NCBI GenBank assembly: GCA_004802725.1
Contig: SGPM01000013.1
Coordinates: 124,001 to 188,000 of the forward strand
DNA: 64,000 nt
Reading direction: 5' to 3'
DNA from: Antrodiella citrinella
Lineage: Eukaryota; Basidiomycota; Agaricomycetes; Polyporales; Steccherinaceae
The notes beneath the pieces were generated by a model. It saw only the letters and a program-made list of their open reading frames with translations, was not told the origin of the DNA and ran no database searches. Position numbers and translations under genes: made by a program. How positions within the stretch are numbered: the stretch's first letter is position 1; every line of letters begins with the position of its first letter. Shown here in pieces: positions 59,617-64,000 of the stretch.

Positions 59617-60332
59617 ATGCGTAGAGAAGCTGCTGGAGGTTGCAGGACTCAGAACTAAATTAAAGAGCGATTCGCATATGTTACATTCCACTGTAACCCC
59701 ACTGTATTTTTCCTGGTGTCTATATGGGAGGGCTCTGGTCCATGATTCACACTCTTAGCATATCACACAAACACAACACATTAGAACATACACTGTGTGC
59801 ACGGTCCGAGACTCATCGTCATCGTCATCTCCGAAAACCCGAAAACTTGCAATCGTAGTCACCATCGCTCCGCAGCCGAAAGATCGTATTCGCAAAATCG
59901 ATTGTATTTTCAGCGAATCAGGGCCGTGCTGTATGAAGATCAGACCCGGTCTTCCAACGCACCGCACTCCATACGAGCGCATAAGCTTCAGAGATAACGA
60001 AGTTTGAAATACAGGTGAACGTATAAGTACTACGCAAGGATTCTGGTATCACAGGATGAGGGGCAAGAAGAGTTCGCGTGGGTGCGAGGGGTGTTGAATA
60101 TGGTTACAATGAGATCGTGTCCCACTAGGTAGGGACCAGACCTGAAGAAGAACAGAAACAAAAGGGGCGCGAGAAGACATACTACTAATACCACCCAAAC
60201 ACAAACAGAAGGAAGGGAAAGGAAGATTCAATTGATACATTATGTTGAGCCCATCATACTTCACCGCCGTTTGCCCATTCATCGGCGTTCGTTGACACAA
60301 GGTTCCTCCGTCTAATCTTCGCAGGACGGTGT
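59617..60332. other. Convergent intergenic region
   Basis: 3' regions of glutamine synthetase and VID27. Several short open frames on both strands; none recognised. Confidence 0.5.
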
Positions 60333-63194
60333 TCAATAAGGACTGTTGACGATGCCAGACTTGCTTGCGAGATTGCGCGAAGGAGTTGCAAGCGAGGCCC
60401 GAGTCGGTCGCTTCAGGTTCTTCTTGTTCACTGCAAGTACATTGTTCTGGAGCGCGACGATCTGCACGTAGTTGCGGTGAGTAAAACGGCGCATCGCATC
60501 AACGGAGCCGATGCAATAACTTACGATGCTCTTGTCGTCGCCGAACTTGAAATTATCCTGTACGACAAAATCTTCATATTTCTTGATTTCGTACTTGTCC
60601 AGGTGCCCCTTCCTGACTTTAGCAAAGTCCCATGCCACGACAAAGTTTCCTGTGGACGTGATGATCGCATTCTCGTCCTGTCCTTCACCTATGTTGAACC
60701 TAAAAGGCAAGGAACAAGCCTGTCAATTTCTGATAGACCGAATAACGCCGTGCAAACATACCTCGCAGGTGAGAATGACACGGTGTTGTTCATATACGCG
60801 ACATGCTCTGCCCTCAGCTGCAACCTCCTTGGGATCGGCTTCGCATTCGCAGGGAAGCTCCTGTCGAAGCCCAGACTGCCCGTATACCTCCCCTCACCGA
60901 TCAGTGTATCGATCAGCAACAAGTACGTCTTGGTCGTCGCAACGATCCACCGGCCATTGGCAGTGACATCCACACCGAGGATAGGATCACCCAACGGCGG
61001 CAAGGCCGTCTTCGCGTTCTTGCCAATAGAGTCAAAGAGCCGTATATCTCCCTTCTCGCTCGCAACGGCAAGCTTCCCAGACGCGGTGGTAGTTACTCCG
61101 GAGAACTTGTTCTTCGAGACGTATTGCTTGTACTGGCTGTCGACCATCTTGGTACCAGATATACGAGGGTCGATGCGGAACAACGCATTGTGTGATGTGC
61201 CGACCAAGGTCTGCTCGGGTGTCATCTGCGCGAACTTGTTGTCTGGCGCGATGTTGTCGACGTTGATGTCCTCGTGGACCTTCCATTCCTCGATGATCTT
61301 GCCCCGCTCTATGTCCAGACTGAACAGAGAGCCGCGCTCATTAGGGTCCATGAGCACCATCTTCGTGTCTTGGTCGTGCAACATAACCTAATATATGATT
61401 TCGAATTAGCATATTTCATTTATGCATGGAATTGCGACGTACGTGTTTAGGTTTGAACGCCTTTCCTTTCGGACCAGCAATCTTGGAGATCGTCGAGTAG
61501 TATTTGACTTGATCGTCTCCTGTATGGCTGAAGACACCGATGTTATTTCCACGAACAACATACGAACGGTCTCCCTTGTATCCGACCGTCAGCTGTGAGT
61601 TGCGCTCGCCCTTGGCCAGCGGTGGTGGGAGATCTTCTGGGTCTTCTAGAATTTCCTCTTCCTCTTCCTCGTCGTCACTCTTGTCTTTATAGAATAGTCA
61701 ATAACCTGTCCTATCCGGCACAAGAAAGAGACTGACCTAATTCTTCAACAACAGCATCCTCCTCGTCTGAGTCGTTCTCAACATCTACCATCTCAACATC
61801 CTCGTTACTACTCATAACGTACGCCTGTTCGTCCGCCTGATAACACGGTAAGTCATTTATGTGCAGTAGTCATCTCTATAAGCTCACCTTCATCTTTTCC
61901 CAAGAGGCATTATGCAGCGTCTCCCACAACGCCTGCACGAATATCGCCTGGAACTTCTCCATGTCCTCCGCACTGCTAAATCGGAAACACCAACTTGACT
62001 GATCGCCCGACGGACTTTCATTGTTCCAAGTCAACGAAGAGGCTCTCGTAGACCAACGATGATTCATTTCCGGTCGCACTCTATGAGCGAGTACTTGTCC
62101 GTGTTGACCGGCTGCCATGAGCCAGTAGTTGTGCGGCCCTTGATTCTCAAGTTGGACAAGACGGGCAACAACGTCGTCCTCCTTGGTGAAGTATCCAGTC
62201 TCCTTATTCCAGAGATACAACTCTGCTTCGGCTTCACATATCGCAGGAGGGAGATTGGCCGCCACAGAGGCTGCTGTGGTCACCACTGCTTCTTGGGCGG
62301 GCGGTGAAGAAGGTACGACAACGGATTCTTGTGGTTCTTCCTTTGTAGAGGACGACGCTTTCCGCGTAGCTTTATCCTTGCCCTTCGTCTTCGGCGCGGG
62401 AGGTCTGTCAAACAAACGAACCGGTCAGACGAACACGAGAGGTTCACAATCCGATCAACGTACTGCCATATGAATTGTGTCAAGTCCGAATCCGACGTAT
62501 TGTCGGCGCTCTTCTTGTACTTCCTCTCGTACATCGCGCGATACATGCAGGTTTCGAAGAACGCTCGCATGGGCGCGTTCGTGGTACCTGCAACGAACTC
62601 GTAGAATTCGTCCACATCGCCCTCGAGGTCGCGCCACACAAAAGTATAATCCCCTTCGGTCTCCCCTGTCCTGAACTCCAGCTCTTCGCTGATCAGGAAT
62701 ACTCGCTCCTCGTCAGCTAAAACAATTCGTTAGTTCTGCAGTGTTTTGATAGAGGAAATTAACGGCGTACTCTCATCCTCATCCTCCAGCAACTCTTGAT
62801 CCCCCTCTTCATACACCCTGGTGACCACAAGTTGGAAGTTGTGCTCCACATTTGAGATACGACGGATTGTGACCATAGCGTCATTGTATCTAGGCCATAT
62901 GTTAACCTTAGATCTCACTGCAAAATGTATGGAACACTCACATGCATTCGCGGTCACTGCGAACAGTCCCGGAGCGTACAAGGAATAGCTGTCCCTCCGA
63001 GATCTTGACGACCTCCGCCGCGTTGGGATCCTCTACGATAACAGAGATGATGTCAGTCGGCCGGAAAGATTCGATAGCGCGAGGGTCAAGGGAGACTTAC
63101 GCCAGACTTTGCCAATCACTAGGTAGCAGAATGGTGGTTAGAACGTGTAGTAAAATGGACGAGAAACATACGCACGGCTCCTGAAGATGTTCAT
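60333..63194 (-). CDS. VID27: VID27, vacuolar import and degradation protein
   Basis: Cytoplasmic protein of the WD-like VID27 family, found by yeast genetics in the turnover of gluconeogenic enzymes; molecular role poorly known. The start at 63194 (MNIFRS|LIGKVW|QDPNAAEV) has two tiny exons. It continues SEGQLFLVRSGTVRSDRECI, then a PH-like N-domain (MVTIRRISNVEHNFQLVVTR, FVWRDLEGDVDEFYEFV, AMYERKYKKS), a Lys/Ser linker, CFRFSSAEDMEKFQAIFVQA, and an acidic stretch. The C-terminal beta-propeller begins NSQLTVGYKGDRSYVVRGNN and includes PNERGSLFSLDIERGKIIEE, DPILGVDVTANGRWIVATTK, TYLLLIDTLI and ITSTGNFVVAWDFAKVRKG, ending KSGIVNSPY at 60333. About 800 residues, as in the family; some ten introns. 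Confidence 0.93.
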
Positions 63195-63395
63195 GATGAT
63201 CACGGTTGAGGAAAGACCTCCGTTAGTGCTGAGAGCGGAGACAAATACAGGTCGCGCCAAACTAGGTAACGCGTGACTCACGCAGTCGCGTCGGTCACAT
63301 GCACCTGTCACAGACGCGTCCCGGTTCTAGACGCCACTTACGGCTGTCGATCATCTTCAAGCTTCAAAGCTTCAACAGTTGAACTTCGACTTGAA

Positions 63396-63851
63396 ATGGC
63401 TTCAACATCAAGATATACGTCTCCGCCACTTTCTCCTCCAAGTGAGCAATTTCATTCTAGATATATGTAGTCAAATCTCACCCCGAATCACCGTAAGGGA
63501 GAACTGCAGGCGTAGTGTACCCAACCACTCCTCAACCCAACGTCCGACTTCACGGTTCAGATGTATGTTTCTTCAGCTTCCTTCTATACTCACGTAACAC
63601 GCTGACCGGTATTTCGGAAGACATTGCCCGGCTCTCCCAGCTCCGACACAGCGTCGAGCACGAACCTAGGCATCTTCCGGACGTCTTCCTCCGCCGGAAC
63701 CTTACACCTTCCACCCAGCGATATAGGTCTCACAAACTTCTCCCTGGCGAACTCGACACGCAAAGTGATCATCCGTTCTGACCCTACCATGGTCACTTGC
63801 TTCGACCCGGCGGATCAGGAGTTGTACAACCTTTGGGCACCACGAAGGTGA
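63396..63851 (+). CDS. Small conserved-looking protein, not recognised
   Basis: Three exons join in frame: a first with MASTSRYTSPPLSPP, a second VVYPTTPQPNVRLHGSD ending at a gtatgt donor, and a third from about 63615 starting TLPGSPSSDTASSTNLGIFR. The third includes LANSTRKVIIRSDPTMVTCF and DPADQELYNLWAPRR before the stop at 63849-63851. About 110 residues: Ser/Pro-rich, with a compact C-terminal motif (R-S-D-P-T..T-C-F-D-P-A-D-x-E-L-Y-x-L-W-A-P) that looks like a short conserved linear or peptide-binding element. Divergent from VID27 across 201 bp. No family name is offered. Confidence 0.62.
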
Positions 63852-64000
63852 ACCGCGAAGGAAGATATGTATTCACGATCGATCCTCAATGAAAGTATCT
63901 CATAATGAAAGGATACTAGCGCGTGCTGAACGCGTTCCAGAGGATAATGCATTGCGAAAATAAACAATCTAAGGATACAGAATAGTACGATCGTCAAGGT
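63852..64000. other. Right edge of the window
   Basis: 3' side of the small protein gene. A minus-strand open frame (63815-63997) has no recognisable content and may be chance. Confidence 0.4.

Overview
The window looks like nuclear DNA of a filamentous fungus, most probably a mushroom-forming basidiomycete (Agaricomycetes). This is inferred from dense single-copy genes on both strands, many introns of about 45-70 nt with GT-AG borders, small exons, short intergenic gaps, a fused HIS4 gene, a secreted GH45 cellulase, an Argonaute and a divergent CENP-A. No prokaryotic operons, transposons or CRISPR arrays were seen. Exon borders were read by eye; spans run from start to stop codon and include introns.

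Layout. 1-7 kb: ATG7 (cut at the left edge just after its catalytic Cys), divergent CK2 beta subunit, ribosomal protein eL36, a VTT/TVP38-like membrane protein. 7.6-18 kb: a long coiled-coil protein, a TspO protein, a small unrecognised protein, an EF-hand mitochondrial carrier, an unrecognised disordered protein. 18.5-23.1 kb: Argonaute and an intron-containing tRNA-Gln(CTG). 23.2-32 kb: HIS4, PDH E1 beta, a short-chain dehydrogenase, a GH45 endoglucanase, an amidohydrolase. 32-46 kb: a membrane alpha/beta hydrolase, IDH1, an unrecognised nuclear-looking protein, AP-1 sigma, REX3-like exonuclease, ceramide synthase, a Gfd2/QIP-type DEDDh nuclease-fold protein. 46-64 kb: CENP-A, a large disordered protein, a germin-like cupin with a C-terminal membrane segment, an Rrn7-like Pol I factor, an ER J-protein, glutamine synthetase, VID27, and a small conserved-looking protein at the right edge.

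The genes are mostly housekeeping: central carbon and nitrogen metabolism (PDB1, IDH1, GLN1, HIS4), trafficking and lipids (AP-1 sigma, VTT protein, ceramide synthase), RNA metabolism (Argonaute, REX3, DEDDh protein, Rrn7) and chromosome biology (CENP-A). They do not form one pathway cluster. I see no evidence for a new multi-gene system. The most unusual signals are the long loop-1 insertion in CENP-A with a pair of MluI-box hexamers before its start, the micro-exon and GC-AG intron in the GH45 gene, a nested inverted repeat between REX3 and the ceramide synthase, the fungal TspO, and several readable proteins that I cannot name.
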